Below are positions 8,375 through 17,811 of a DNA stretch of 64,000 nt, one piece after another; the stretch's first letter is position 1, and each line of letters begins with the position of its first letter. The translations under genes and the position numbers were made by a program. The stretch spans positions 496,490 to 560,489 of the forward strand of contig NZ_LMQN01000001.1 of assembly GCF_001425355.1 (NCBI RefSeq). Direction: 5' to 3'. The notes under the pieces were generated by a model. That model ran no database searches. It saw only the letters and a list, made by a program, of their open reading frames with translations, and was not told the origin of the DNA. The DNA is from Chryseobacterium sp. Leaf405 (GTDB lineage: Bacteria > Bacteroidota > Bacteroidia > Flavobacteriales > Weeksellaceae).

Positions 8375-9637
8375 TTAATTTTTAATAATTTTAATAGATT
8401 GTCTTCCGAGATTAGAATGAATATCCAATAAATAATTCCCTTTCGGATAATTAAAGTCTATTGAATATTTTTTCAGACCTTTTCGATCAACATTATCTCT
8501 TAAAATAGTTTTAATAAATTTTCCAGATGCATCAGAAAGACTTACAATAATATGATCAGAATGTATAAAATCTACATTGATTTGAAATTTCTCTTTTACT
8601 GGATTTTGAGTTACAATAACATTTAACTTTTTAAATTCTTTTTGTGTAGAAACTTCCTTAGATCCTAATGTACCTTTTGACATTTTGTAAATATTTGTAC
8701 CTGCAGCGTATGCCAAGCCATCATTAATAATAAAGATTCTATTTAAAGAACCACCTACTCCAGTATCTGTCCATGTATTTCCACCATCAAAAGTTTCATA
8801 AAAACCCGAAAAATGACCACCCATCCATCCATGAGTCGGCGATGTAAAACCTACAGCTTGCACATAAGTATCTGGAAAATTTTTTGTTTCCCAAGTTATC
8901 CCTCCATCAAAAGTCTTCGCCAATTTTCCGGGCATATGATTCCAAGATTCAACAGAGCCGAAAATTGTATTATTATCAAAAAGCTGCATTTTCCAAACAT
9001 ATTCACCTTCTTCATTACTATTATAAATTTTATTCCAAGTCACCCCCCCGTCTGTTGTTTTTAAGATCACTGCACCATTTACATCACTTCCTGAAACAAA
9101 ACCGATATTTTCACTAATAAAATTAATTTCAACCAGAGCATCTGCATAAGCAGACATGTCAATAAATTGCCATGTATTACCACTATCTGTCGATTTTATA
9201 ATGTATGCTGGATAAAAGAATGCTCCGCATCCATAAATCGTTGAAGTTCCAACACAATCTAATCCACAAATGGCTTCAGGATAAGGAGAAATATTATTTA
9301 CTCTTTGCCAAGACGTTCCACCATCAACAGTTTTATAGAAATTATTATCTAATGTTCCCAGAAAACCAATATCTTCATTAAGAAATTCTATATTTCTATA
9401 ATATTCATTAGTTGCAGAACTTACAACCTGTTGAGTCCAAGTACTTCCACCATTAGTAGTTTTGTAAACAGCACCATTTCCGCCTTTTGCCGCCCACCCC
9501 AGATTATCGTTTAAAAAAAAGACATCATCATATCTTGAATTAGTCCCGGCTGCTGGTGGATAAGAAAAAGCCGACCATGAATATTGCGCTTGAAATAACG
9601 CTGAAAATAAAGAAAAAATAAGTGTGATTTTTTTCAT
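8375..9637 (-). CDS. secreted YCF48/BNR-repeat protein with T9SS type A sorting tail
   Basis: A 420-residue secreted protein. Residues 1-17 form a signal peptide. The body (about 20-320) contains repeated BNR/YCF48-type Asp-box motifs such as TTNGGSTW, TVDGGTSW, STDSGNTW, TTDGGVTW, TFDGGITW and TFDGGNTW, which predict a beta-propeller of about six blades. The last 85 residues (from VIVTQNPVKEKF to IKIIKN) match a type A C-terminal domain recognised by the type IX secretion system, so the protein should be released or attached at the cell surface. No catalytic residues are apparent; binding or scaffold roles are possible. A promoter-like pair lies upstream on the minus strand. Confidence 0.85.
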   Translation of the reverse strand: MKKITLIFSLFSALFQAQYSWSAFSYPPAAGTNSRYDDVFFLNDNLGWAAKGGNGAVYKTTNGGSTWTQQVVSSATNEYYRNIEFLNEDIGFLGTLDNNFYKTVDGGTSWQRVNNISPYPEAICGLDCVGTSTIYGCGAFFYPAYIIKSTDSGNTWQFIDMSAYADALVEINFISENIGFVSGSDVNGAVILKTTDGGVTWNKIYNSNEEGEYVWKMQLFDNNTIFGSVESWNHMPGKLAKTFDGGITWETKNFPDTYVQAVGFTSPTHGWMGGHFSGFYETFDGGNTWTDTGVGGSLNRIFIINDGLAYAAGTNIYKMSKGTLGSKEVSTQKEFKKLNVIVTQNPVKEKFQINVDFIHSDHIIVSLSDASGKFIKTILRDNVDRKGLKKYSIDFNYPKGNYLLDIHSNLGRQSIKIIKN

Positions 9638-9672
9638 AGTTAAAAGTTATTATTGTTTTTGCTTACTAATTG

Positions 9673-9703
9673 CAAATTTATTTTTTTTATATTAACACAC
9701 AAC
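9673..9703 (-). promoter_or_regulatory. putative promoter for the T9SS YCF48-like gene
   Basis: On the minus strand, TAAATTTG (9680-9673) matches the Bacteroidota -7 box TAnnTTTG. GTTG (9703-9700) lies 19 bp upstream as a -33 element. The start codon is at 9637. Confidence 0.45.
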
Positions 9704-9892
9704 ACTAAATCAACAAATATAGATTTATTTTATTATTTTTCAATAAAAACAAAACTTAAACTTAATAGACATTCTCAAATAATTCACTAACATTTTATAG
9801 ATAAAATAACTAATTTTAAATTTTATTGAGAAATAATTAAAAAATTCGGAAAATAATATTACCTTTAAATATAATTTTAAAATTCATTGCTT

Positions 9893-10258
9893 ATGTCAAA
9901 TATATTAGCTGGATTATTTGAACATCACAGCGATTACAAAAAACTGGAAACCGAACTGGAAAGTTCAGGTTTTGAAAATTCTGATTATATTGTTTATCTG
10001 GATGAAAAAAATCACCAATCACAATATATGGCGAGCGTTTCGGTAGAAAATAATGAATATACGGATAAAGCAAAAAATATCTTTACACAAAATGCTGTTA
10101 AAAAGACCTACCTGTTTGAGAATATGAATATTGAAAATGAGTCTTATGAAAAACTAAAAAGATATATTAATGCCAGAAACCGAGCTGAAATTCATAACAG
10201 TCCGGATGTGAAAATAAAAGTTTCTACACAAGGCATTGACTCCGAAGTAAAATTTTAA
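9893..10258 (+). CDS. small cytoplasmic protein, function unknown
   Basis: A 121-residue soluble protein with no signal peptide or membrane segment; Glu/Lys/Asn-rich. The ATG at 9893 is chosen; the longer frame begins with a TTG two codons earlier. Residues about 10-55 (YKKLETELESSGF...YIVYLDE) could form a beta-alpha-beta fold like that of small stress-type proteins, where the N-terminal part often reads as a ferredoxin-like domain. No catalytic motif is visible. A hairpin terminator follows directly, so the gene is probably monocistronic. It may be a stress-related protein, but nothing in the sequence proves it. Confidence 0.7.
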   Translation: MSNILAGLFEHHSDYKKLETELESSGFENSDYIVYLDEKNHQSQYMASVSVENNEYTDKAKNIFTQNAVKKTYLFENMNIENESYEKLKRYINARNRAEIHNSPDVKIKVSTQGIDSEVKF

Positions 10259-10284
10259 ACCCCAAGATAAAAACTAACAACCGG

Positions 10285-10312
10285 AAATCCGTAGAAGATT
10301 CTACGGATTTTT
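10285..10312 (+). terminator. hairpin terminator before the (p)ppGpp gene
   Basis: AAATCCGTAGAA and TTCTACGGATTT form a 12-bp stem followed by T-rich sequence, just downstream of the small gene ending at 10258. Confidence 0.75.
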
Positions 10313-10316
10313 CTTA

Positions 10317-10347
10317 TTTGAAAAGTGCAAAAATTTTCGTATTTTCG
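10317..10347 (+). promoter_or_regulatory. putative promoter of the RelA/SpoT-family gene
   Basis: TTTG (10317-10320) and TATTTTCG (10340-10347, one mismatch to TAnnTTTG) are 19 bp apart, 23 bp before the ATG at 10371. Confidence 0.4.
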
Positions 10348-10370
10348 TTTAAATATAGGCATTTGCACAG

Positions 10371-12581
10371 ATGAGTTACGATTTAGAACAGGAAAACAAA
10401 GAGATCCTTGCGAGATATAAGGATCTGATTTCTAACACATATAGAACTTTGGATGAGGAAAATAATAAACTCATCCGAAAAGCATTTGATATCGCTTTAG
10501 ATGCACACAAAGATCAACGAAGAAAATCTGGTGAACCTTACATTTACCACCCTATTGCTGTTGCCAAAATTGTTGCTACGGAAATCGGTTTAGGAGCAAC
10601 TTCCATTGCCTGTGCGCTTCTGCATGACGTTATCGAAGATTCAGATTATACCTATGAGGATTTAAAGAAAATTTTTGGTGAAAAAATAGCAAACATCGTG
10701 AATGGATTAACGAAAATATCCATCATGAATCATCAGAATATTTCTGTTCAGTCTGAAAATTACAGGAAACTTTTACTTACGCTTTCCGAAGACTTTAGAG
10801 TCATTTTAATAAAAATTGCAGACCGACTTCACAATATGAGAACGTTGGAAAGTATGGTTCCGGACAAGCAGAAAAAAATCGCTTCTGAAACAGTTTATAT
10901 TTATGCCCCGATGGCACACCGTCTGGGTTTATACAATATTAAATCTGAGCTTGAGGACTTATCTTTAAAATATAACAATCCTGAAGTTTATAGCGAAATC
11001 ACCGAGAAATTGGAACTCGCAAAAGAAAACCGTGAAAGATACATCCAAGAGTTCACTCAGGAAGTTTCTCAGAAATTAGAAGAGGAAGGACTGCATTTTA
11101 AGATAAAAGGAAGGGCAAAGGCAATTTCTTCTATTTATAGAAAAATGCTGAAGCAAGGTGTTTCTTTTGAAGAAGTGTATGACAACTACGCTATTAGAAT
11201 CATCTATAAATCAGACGCTAAGAATGAAAAATTCCTTGCCTGGAAAATTTATTCTATCGTAACTGATGTTTATCACAGTAATCCATCGAGGATGCGTGAC
11301 TGGATTACTCAGCCTCGTTCAACGGGTTATGAAAGTTTACATTTAACCGTTTTAGGTCCTGATAAAAAGTGGATTGAAGTACAGATCCGTTCTGAAAGGA
11401 TGGATGAGATTGCTGAAAAAGGGGTTGCCGCACATTACAAATATAAAGAAGGCTACAAGCAAAGTTCCGATGACCGGAATTTTGAAAACTGGGTGACCGA
11501 AATCCGTGAAGTTTTGGAACAACAGCAGAATCTTTCCACTTCGGAACTTTTGGACAATATAAAACTTAATTTATATTCAAAAGAAGTTTTTGTATTTACG
11601 CCAAAAGGTGAAATTAAAATTTTACCAACTAACGCCACGGCACTCGATTTTGCATTTTCCGTTCACTCCGATTTGGGAATGAAGTGTTTAGGCGCAAAAA
11701 TCAATGGTAAATTGGTTCCAATCTCTTATGTTCTTCAAAATGGAGATCAGATTGATATTTTATCTTCTCAAAATCAAAAACCAAAATCTGACTGGCTTGA
11801 ATTTGTAGTTACATCAAAAGCTAAATCTAAGATTAAGAGCTATTTGAACTCACAAAAAAATCAATTGGTAGAAGATGGAAAAGAAATTCTACAGAGAAAA
11901 CTTCGTCATGCTAAAATTAATTTTAACGATGAAGAAATCAATAAACTTCAAAAATTCTTCAATCTAAAAAGTTCACAGGAATTATTCTTAAAATTCCAAA
12001 GTAACGAACTTGATGTCAGCAGTTTAAGAAAATATATTGAAAGTAAAAATGTATTTAACAACTTACTTTCAAGATTCAGAAAATCTCCAACGAAAAATTC
12101 GGTTTATATAGAACCAAAGGAGCAAAATCTGGATATGATCGTCTTTGGAAAGGACGAAGAGAAGTTAAATTATACGTACGCAAAATGTTGTACGGTAATT
12201 CCCGGTGATAAAATTTTTGGTTTCATTACCATTTCTGAAGGAATTAAAGTTCACAGTGACAGCTGTCCAAATGCGATTAATCTCCGTGCTCAGTACGACT
12301 ACAGGGTAATTCCTGCCAAATGGGTGAATGCTGAAAGCTTCAAAAACAGAGTGAAAATTGAGATTGAAGGTCTTGACAGAATGGGGATGATTAACGATAT
12401 TACTACCGTGATCAGCGGATCGATGGGAATGGATATGAAAAGTATGTCGATTGAATCCAATGACGGAATTTTTACAGGAAATATTATTCTTGAAGTTAAA
12501 AACAGAAGCCAATTGGAGCAAACATTTAAAAAATTGAACGACATCAACGGTGTATCAAGAATCAGAAGAATACAATCTTAG
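10371..12581 (+). CDS. bifunctional (p)ppGpp synthetase/hydrolase (Rsh, RelA/SpoT family)
   Basis: A 736-residue long RSH protein controlling the stringent-response alarmone. The N-terminal HD hydrolase domain keeps its metal/catalytic residues (H60, H85-D86, E89-D90), so hydrolase activity is expected. The synthetase domain (about 225-375) contains the RMRDWITQPRSTGYESLH region typical of active synthetases. A TGS domain (about 400-460, FVFTPKGEIKILP), a helical and zinc-finger-like region with a CC pair (KCCTVIPGD) and a C-terminal ACT domain follow. The usual length and complete domain order indicate the bifunctional SpoT-like type common in Bacteroidota. nhaA begins 2 bp after the stop, so the two are cotranscribed. 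Confidence 0.95.
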   Translation: MSYDLEQENKEILARYKDLISNTYRTLDEENNKLIRKAFDIALDAHKDQRRKSGEPYIYHPIAVAKIVATEIGLGATSIACALLHDVIEDSDYTYEDLKKIFGEKIANIVNGLTKISIMNHQNISVQSENYRKLLLTLSEDFRVILIKIADRLHNMRTLESMVPDKQKKIASETVYIYAPMAHRLGLYNIKSELEDLSLKYNNPEVYSEITEKLELAKENRERYIQEFTQEVSQKLEEEGLHFKIKGRAKAISSIYRKMLKQGVSFEEVYDNYAIRIIYKSDAKNEKFLAWKIYSIVTDVYHSNPSRMRDWITQPRSTGYESLHLTVLGPDKKWIEVQIRSERMDEIAEKGVAAHYKYKEGYKQSSDDRNFENWVTEIREVLEQQQNLSTSELLDNIKLNLYSKEVFVFTPKGEIKILPTNATALDFAFSVHSDLGMKCLGAKINGKLVPISYVLQNGDQIDILSSQNQKPKSDWLEFVVTSKAKSKIKSYLNSQKNQLVEDGKEILQRKLRHAKINFNDEEINKLQKFFNLKSSQELFLKFQSNELDVSSLRKYIESKNVFNNLLSRFRKSPTKNSVYIEPKEQNLDMIVFGKDEEKLNYTYAKCCTVIPGDKIFGFITISEGIKVHSDSCPNAINLRAQYDYRVIPAKWVNAESFKNRVKIEIEGLDRMGMINDITTVISGSMGMDMKSMSIESNDGIFTGNIILEVKNRSQLEQTFKKLNDINGVSRIRRIQS

Positions 12582-12583
12582 AA

Positions 12584-13762
12584 ATGAATTTATCTATATA
12601 CTTTAAGAAATTTTTACAAAGCAATCAATCTTCGGGAATCATTTTGATTTTCTGTGTTTTAATATCACTATTAATTGCAAATTCTTCTGTTGCCGAAAAT
12701 TTTCAACAGCTTTTAGATCAGGAAATCGGGACAGAAATTTTTCACTTACAATACCCTGTAAGCATTTGGATCAATGACGGATTAATGGCGATATTCTTTC
12801 TATTAGTTGGTCTTGAAATCAAAAGAGAGATGTTGGAAGGCGAACTTTCATCTTTCAAAAATGCGTCATTACCAATTTTTGCAGCGATTGGCGGAATGTT
12901 GGTTCCGGCAGTTATTTATACCATTTTTAATTCAGGAACAGAATATGCAAACGGCTGGGGAATTCCGATGGCTACAGATATTGCTTTTTCTCTCGCAATT
13001 ATTTCAATGCTTGGGAAAAGCATTCCGAATTCTATTAAAATTTTTCTTGCAGCGTTAGCAATTGTAGATGATTTGGGAGCAATTTTAGTAATTGCTATAT
13101 TTTATACCGAACAAATTCATTGGATGTATTTATTATTATCTTTTGGTGTTACAGCTTTATTGTTTTTATTAAATTTCTTAAAAGTTACGAAAATTATTTT
13201 CTATATTATTCCCGGATTATTTTTATGGTATTTCCTTCATCATTCCGGAATTCATGCTACGATTGCGGGAGTTGTCTTGGCATTTTCAATTCCGACGAAT
13301 ACTTCTAATGTAGAAATTTCACCATTGGAGAAGCTGGAACATCAACTTCATTTTCCTGTAAGTTTTTTAATCATGCCTATTTTTGCTTTGACTAATACGA
13401 ATATCACGTTTACTAATGATATGATTTCCGGATTGACAAGTACTTTAGGATTGGGAATTATTTCCGGTTTGGTTATAGGAAAATTAATAGGAATTAATCT
13501 GTTTTCGTTGATCGCTATTAAACTAAAATTAAGTTCTTTACCTCAAAACAGTTCGTGGACACAAATGATTGGTGTAGGATTTCTTGCCGGAATCGGTTTT
13601 ACCATGTCAATTTTTATCGCTTTACTTTCTTTCAAAGGAGAAATTGAAATTCAGGATGAAGCAAAATTTGCGATTTTAATTGCGTCATTTTTGGCAGCAG
13701 TTTTAGGATTTATAATTTTAAGAATAAGTTCTAAAAAGAGTAAAATTTTACAGGAAGATTAA
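12584..13762 (+). CDS. nhaA: NhaA-family Na+/H+ antiporter
   Basis: A 392-residue inner-membrane antiporter that exports Na+ (or Li+) in exchange for protons. About 12 hydrophobic helices are visible. The key residues are present: the TDIAF segment with D132 and the IVDDLGA motif with the essential aspartate pair D162-D163, plus the GLEIKREM segment. The start lies 2 bp after the RSH stop, giving tight coupling of ion homeostasis and stringent response. The stop overlaps by 4 bp the end of the convergent BrkB-type gene, leaving no room for a separate terminator. Confidence 0.95.
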   Translation: MNLSIYFKKFLQSNQSSGIILIFCVLISLLIANSSVAENFQQLLDQEIGTEIFHLQYPVSIWINDGLMAIFFLLVGLEIKREMLEGELSSFKNASLPIFAAIGGMLVPAVIYTIFNSGTEYANGWGIPMATDIAFSLAIISMLGKSIPNSIKIFLAALAIVDDLGAILVIAIFYTEQIHWMYLLLSFGVTALLFLLNFLKVTKIIFYIIPGLFLWYFLHHSGIHATIAGVVLAFSIPTNTSNVEISPLEKLEHQLHFPVSFLIMPIFALTNTNITFTNDMISGLTSTLGLGIISGLVIGKLIGINLFSLIAIKLKLSSLPQNSSWTQMIGVGFLAGIGFTMSIFIALLSFKGEIEIQDEAKFAILIASFLAAVLGFIILRISSKKSKILQED

Positions 13763-14745
13763 TTTTTATTTTTATCACTTTTCACAGTAGGTTCAGAATT
13801 GGCGATATGATAATTTTCGGATTCCTTTTTTAATTCATCAGACAACAATTTTTCTATCCTCAATTTCCTAAGCGCCATATTTAATTCGTTTCCGAAAAGA
13901 AGCAAATATACATTTACATTTACCCAAACCATTAACAATATCATACTTCCAATAGAACCGTAAAGAACGTTGTAACGGGCAATATTCTTTACATACAAAG
14001 CAAAACCATACGTTGTTACAACAAATAAAACAGTTGTAAGAATTGCCCCTGGAATTGCCTGTCGGAATCTTGCAATTCTCACCGTTCCCAACCAATAAAA
14101 CAAGGTTAACAGTATAAAATAGAATACCGGAAAAGAGACAAAACCAATCAGTTTGGAAAGGTTATCAACGAGCCATGAAATCTCATAAACAGGCGTATAC
14201 GGTCGTAATACAACTTCTGAATAATATACACCAAAAAGAGCTAAAAACACAATACTTATAAAGCCAATGGTAATAAAAAAGGAAAGAATAAATTCTTTAA
14301 CATCAGTCATTTTTTCTTCCTGATTTTCGTTGAATCCATTAATTAGAGAAAATGTTCCATTTGTGGCAAAAACCAAAGCTAAAACGATTGTTAAATTACT
14401 GATTCCTTTCATATTAGGAATAATATTAGTCTCGATATAACCTCGTACATCATTTTCCATTTTAGCAGGAAAAACATTATGGATCAGCACTTCAAAGATA
14501 TAATACTGAAGCTTGTCGTAATGCGGCATATACGGTAAAATCGACAACAGGAAAAGTAAGAAAGGAAATAAGCTGATCGTAAAACTCCAGGAAATTGCCG
14601 CTGCTTTACGACCAATTTTGTCTTTGAAAACTCCTTTAATGTAGATTTGAAACATTTGCCAAAGCGATATTCCCAACAAGGGAATATGGATATCATCAAA
14701 GAATTCCTGAACTTTCAAGATAAATTTCGGAAGTTTTATAGCCAT
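13759..14745 (-). CDS. YihY/BrkB-family inner membrane protein
   Basis: A 328-residue polytopic membrane protein. After an N-terminal amphipathic stretch (LPKFILKVQEFFDD) comes the typical BrkB/YihY core (about 35-290) with six hydrophobic segments, including AAAISWSFTISLFPF and the final NVNVYLLLFGNELN helix. A charged C-terminal tail (about 295-328) is cytoplasmic. The family was once called 'ribonuclease BN' by mistake, and its function remains unclear. The start is 1 bp from the end of the DUF4421 gene upstream, so the two minus-strand genes form an operon. Confidence 0.9.
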   Translation of the reverse strand: MAIKLPKFILKVQEFFDDIHIPLLGISLWQMFQIYIKGVFKDKIGRKAAAISWSFTISLFPFLLFLLSILPYMPHYDKLQYYIFEVLIHNVFPAKMENDVRGYIETNIIPNMKGISNLTIVLALVFATNGTFSLINGFNENQEEKMTDVKEFILSFFITIGFISIVFLALFGVYYSEVVLRPYTPVYEISWLVDNLSKLIGFVSFPVFYFILLTLFYWLGTVRIARFRQAIPGAILTTVLFVVTTYGFALYVKNIARYNVLYGSIGSMILLMVWVNVNVYLLLFGNELNMALRKLRIEKLLSDELKKESENYHIANSEPTVKSDKNKN

Positions 14746-14746
14746 T

Positions 14747-15769
14747 TTACTTTATGATATTATCTATTTTATCAAAATTTTTGTTTACAAATGTAGGGGA
14801 ATTAAACCGGAAACCAACTCCTACCCTAAACAACCACTGCGTAGTTGAATAAAAATTCTCATTGGAACTGTTGATCCAGTTCAGCTGAGTTCCGCCACCG
14901 AAAAACCATTTTCCGTTATCATAACCTACTCGGGCATTGGAATATAATCCGACATTAAATTCATGAAAATCATCATCTATTAATTTAGAATAATAAAATT
15001 CGGGATAAACTTCTACGATTGCATACCAATTTGCTTTGATTTTTTTCTGAACACCTCCACCCGATCGTAAAGCAATCCTGATATCTTTTGATGGAGAATC
15101 ATTTTCATTTTGAGTAAAAATTTCGTTCTGATAAATCGTTTTATTAAGATCACTGAGAATATTATACTGATAAAAAAGCCCGGTACTTATTACAAAAACA
15201 TCCTTCAATGGTTGGTAAGTCATATTATTAAAGCTTCTGTAATCAGTTTTATTTCCCAGCCACAAATAACTGGTTTCCCCTTTGTATGAACGATATTTTG
15301 CATCAGGAAACTGCAGATAACCTTCCTGATTAAAGTCATTTCCATATAGTAGACGCATAAATTCTTTGGTATCCTGAAAATACAAACCAGTCACTTGACT
15401 GAAATAAACATACTGTCTAATTTTTGGACCTAAAAAGAATGTAAACCCAAAGTTGAAATATTTTGATTTTCCTTTTTCCGGATCATCATTGTTGATTCTT
15501 GTTAGTTTCGGGGCAAAAGAAAAACTTACATCCAACCATCGATACCGCAAAAAAAACTCCGTGTAAAAAGCATCATTAGGTCTCAATCTGAAAATCTTAT
15601 CCTGATATAATAAGCCAAAATTATTGTGGAGGTAACTCAATCCCGTAACGACTGAAATTTTCTTATCATCTTCCTTGATATGTTTTTGGATCTGATCATC
15701 ATTAACTTCCTGTGCATAAGAAATTAATGAGAAATATAAAAACAGAGAAGAAAGGATTTTTGCTTTCAT
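14747..15769 (-). CDS. DUF4421-family predicted outer-membrane beta-barrel protein
   Basis: A 340-residue exported protein with an N-terminal signal peptide (about 1-19, ending SYAQ). The body shows alternating aromatic/polar beta-strands (for example FYTEFFLRYRWLDVSFSFAP and KYFNFGFTFFLGPKIRQYVYFS), consistent with an outer-membrane barrel. The composition and motifs resemble the Bacteroidota DUF4421 family, whose function is unknown. It is cotranscribed with the BrkB-type gene (1 bp gap). The family call rests on memory of motif patterns and is less certain than the localisation. Confidence 0.7.
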   Translation of the reverse strand: MKAKILSSLFLYFSLISYAQEVNDDQIQKHIKEDDKKISVVTGLSYLHNNFGLLYQDKIFRLRPNDAFYTEFFLRYRWLDVSFSFAPKLTRINNDDPEKGKSKYFNFGFTFFLGPKIRQYVYFSQVTGLYFQDTKEFMRLLYGNDFNQEGYLQFPDAKYRSYKGETSYLWLGNKTDYRSFNNMTYQPLKDVFVISTGLFYQYNILSDLNKTIYQNEIFTQNENDSPSKDIRIALRSGGGVQKKIKANWYAIVEVYPEFYYSKLIDDDFHEFNVGLYSNARVGYDNGKWFFGGGTQLNWINSSNENFYSTTQWLFRVGVGFRFNSPTFVNKNFDKIDNIIK

Positions 15770-15880
15770 CGAGTTGGTGTTACCACAAAAGTAATGATTT
15801 TTTTAAACTTTAAAATGTATGAAAACTATTTCTCTAACCCTAAAGGGAATAATACATTATGACTTTCTTTAATTTATGAA

Positions 15881-15888
15881 TATCTTTG
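15881..15888 (+). promoter_or_regulatory. -7 promoter box of rlmH
   Basis: TATCTTTG matches TAnnTTTG exactly and lies 26 bp before the rlmH ATG at 15915. A weak -33 element (TATG, 15858-15861) lies 19 bp upstream. Confidence 0.45.
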
Positions 15889-15914
15889 AACTTTAAAATA
15901 ACTAAAGACAGAAC

Positions 15915-16388
15915 ATGCAGATTAATTTGCTTTGTATTGGCAAAACAGACGATAAGGAAATCACTTCTTTAATTAATTATTACCTGAAACGCCTTCCCAA
16001 ACACTGGAATTTTGAAATTATTGAAATTCCTGACGTAAAAAATGCGAAAAACCTTTCTCCGGATCTTTTGAAAAAAGAAGAAGCAAAACTGTTTATGAAT
16101 CACATCGACAGAACTGATCTCGTGATGATTCTGGATGAAAAAGGAAAACAGTTTACCAGCCGGGAATTTGCACAGAAAATTGATAACTGGATGAATTCCT
16201 CAGTGAAAAAAATTCATCTGTTAATTGGCGGAGCTTACGGATTTTCGGAAGAAATATACACCAGAGCCAATGAAAAAATGTCATTATCTAAAATGACATT
16301 TACACACCAAATGATCCGGTTATTTATCGTTGAACAAGTCTATCGTGCCGATCAGATTCTACAGGGAAAACCTTATCATAACGATTAA
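15915..16388 (+). CDS. rlmH: 23S rRNA (pseudouridine1915-N3)-methyltransferase
   Basis: A 157-residue SPOUT-family methyltransferase (formerly YbeA) that methylates pseudouridine 1915 of 23S rRNA in the assembled 70S ribosome. The AdoMet-binding trefoil-knot signature LLIGGAYGFSEE is present, followed by SLSKMTFTHQMIRLFIVEQVYRA and the conserved C-terminal GKPYHND end. Length is standard. The gene stands alone on the plus strand between divergent and convergent neighbours, with its own promoter-like box. It converges with trmL, another SPOUT methyltransferase, 13 bp away. Confidence 0.97.
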   Translation: MQINLLCIGKTDDKEITSLINYYLKRLPKHWNFEIIEIPDVKNAKNLSPDLLKKEEAKLFMNHIDRTDLVMILDEKGKQFTSREFAQKIDNWMNSSVKKIHLLIGGAYGFSEEIYTRANEKMSLSKMTFTHQMIRLFIVEQVYRADQILQGKPYHND

Positions 16389-16401
16389 AACTTCAACTAA
16401 T

Positions 16402-16857
16402 CTAAACTTTTAAATTAATCTGTCTTTTTGCCTCACCTACCACAAACGCAACGGAATTCGCAATATTAAAACTTCTGATTAATTTTGACATTGGAATGGT
16501 CAGATGATTTTTAAAACGATCTAAAACATCTTTACTCAAACCAACACTTTCTTTTCCGAAAACAAGCCAGTCCCCATCTTGAAAATCAGTTTCCAGATAG
16601 GACTTTTCAGCGTGTGAACTCATCAGGAAAACACGGGACAAATCAGGAATAACCTTCATCCATTCATCTACATTTTCATATTCGGTAACATCAAGGTGAA
16701 CCCAATAATCTAAACCTGAACGTTTCAAATTTTTATCATCAATTACAAACCCAAACGGATGAATGAGGTGCAATTTACTTTCGGTTCCTACGCATAGTCT
16801 TCCGATATTTCCTGTGTTGTTGGGGATTTCCGGTTCTACAAGAACAATGTTTAGCAT
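16402..16857 (-). CDS. trmL: tRNA (cytidine/uridine-2'-O-)-methyltransferase TrmL
   Basis: A 151-residue SPOUT methyltransferase for 2'-O-methylation of the wobble nucleotide (position 34) in certain leucine tRNAs. The family motifs are visible: N-terminal LVEPEIPNNTGNIGR, central LVFGKESVGL (AdoMet loop), and C-terminal IPMS...RSFNIANSVA, which forms the knot. Length is typical for TrmL (about 150-160). It faces rlmH convergently. Upstream lies a short repeat (16895-16960). Confidence 0.93.
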   Translation of the reverse strand: MLNIVLVEPEIPNNTGNIGRLCVGTESKLHLIHPFGFVIDDKNLKRSGLDYWVHLDVTEYENVDEWMKVIPDLSRVFLMSSHAEKSYLETDFQDGDWLVFGKESVGLSKDVLDRFKNHLTIPMSKLIRSFNIANSVAFVVGEAKRQINLKV

Positions 16858-16894
16858 GATATTTTTTTACTGACTGCAAAAATAGCTAAAACAA

Positions 16895-16960
16895 ATCAGG
16901 TTTTGGCTAAAGCCTATTTTTATTTATAAAAAACGAAAACGGGCTAAAGCCCGTCCCTAT
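16895..16960. repeat. GGCTAAAGCC-type palindromic intergenic repeat
   Basis: GGCTAAAGCC occurs near 16904, and a second, longer palindrome CGGGCTAAAGCCCG lies near 16941-16954 followed by TCCCTATTGATG. The two units share the same core and stand between trmL and the TPR gene. The shape suits a REP-like or transcript hairpin element. Confidence 0.5.
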
Positions 16961-16995
16961 TGATGCTTTCAATTAATTTTTAGTATAAATTAAAA

Positions 16996-17811
16996 TTATT
17001 TTTTGATTTCACATTTAGCATATTGCTCCAGCAACAAAGGCTTTTCATATCCTAAACTTACCGCTTTATCTAAGCTCGCACATGCCTCTTTTGGTTTTGC
17101 TGTTTCAAATAAAATCAACGCTTTATTTACGTGAGCCTGAGCAAACTTAGGGTCAATTGCAATTGCTTTGTTTACATCGGCAAGAGCTTCTTTATTTTTC
17201 TTTAATTTAAAATAAACATCCCCTCTCCCGCTGTATAAAAGCGATTCAGGTTTTTCTGAGATTAATGTATTGTAATCTTTTAAAGCACCTTCCAGATCGC
17301 GGCTATTCTTTTTAAGATTTGCCAATCCTGTTCTTGCATAGATATTGTCTGGCGCAAAAGTTAAAATATGATTTAAATCTTTTGCTGCTAAATCTTTCTT
17401 GCCTAAATTTTCATACACTTTAGCACGGGTAAGATACATATCGGCATTTTCAGGCTCAATTTGAAGACCTTTGTTAAGATAATCAATTGCTGCCTGCTTA
17501 TTTCCTTTCTGACCGTGAATAGAGCCTAAATTGGCATACACCGCAGCCGACATAGGGTTAGATTTTAAAGCAGATTCATAAGATTTAAAGGCAGAAGTTG
17601 TTTTGCCTAGTCTTCTTTGAGCAGTACCCAAATTATTGTAGTATTCTGACTGTAATTTTTGAATTTTTTCACTTTGAGCCAATTTAGAATATTCCTCTTC
17701 GGCACATTTATAATCTGCTTTTTGGAAGCAGTCCTCCGCCGTTTTTTTATCCTGTGCGTAGAAATTACCTGCTGTAAAAGCTACTGCCAGAATGAATAGA
17801 TGTTTTTTCAT
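16996..17811 (-). CDS. exported TPR-repeat protein
   Basis: A 271-residue protein with an N-terminal signal peptide (about 1-19, FTAGNFYAQ) followed by about six tetratricopeptide repeats (for example YYNLGTAQRRLG-, YANLGSIHGQKGN-, YLTRAKVYENLG- and GRGDVYFKLKKN-type units) over residues about 55-250. TPR solenoids mediate protein-protein contact, probably in the periplasm here. Its start overlaps the end of the PAP2 gene by 4 bp, so translation is likely coupled. A specific function cannot be assigned. Confidence 0.85.
   Translation of the reverse strand: MKKHLFILAVAFTAGNFYAQDKKTAEDCFQKADYKCAEEEYSKLAQSEKIQKLQSEYYNNLGTAQRRLGKTTSAFKSYESALKSNPMSAAVYANLGSIHGQKGNKQAAIDYLNKGLQIEPENADMYLTRAKVYENLGKKDLAAKDLNHILTFAPDNIYARTGLANLKKNSRDLEGALKDYNTLISEKPESLLYSGRGDVYFKLKKNKEALADVNKAIAIDPKFAQAHVNKALILFETAKPKEACASLDKAVSLGYEKPLLLEQYAKCEIKK

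Noticed and set aside
12165-12547. Reverse-strand frames inside the (p)ppGpp synthetase gene
   Set aside because: Shadows of a well conserved coding frame; no family resemblance.
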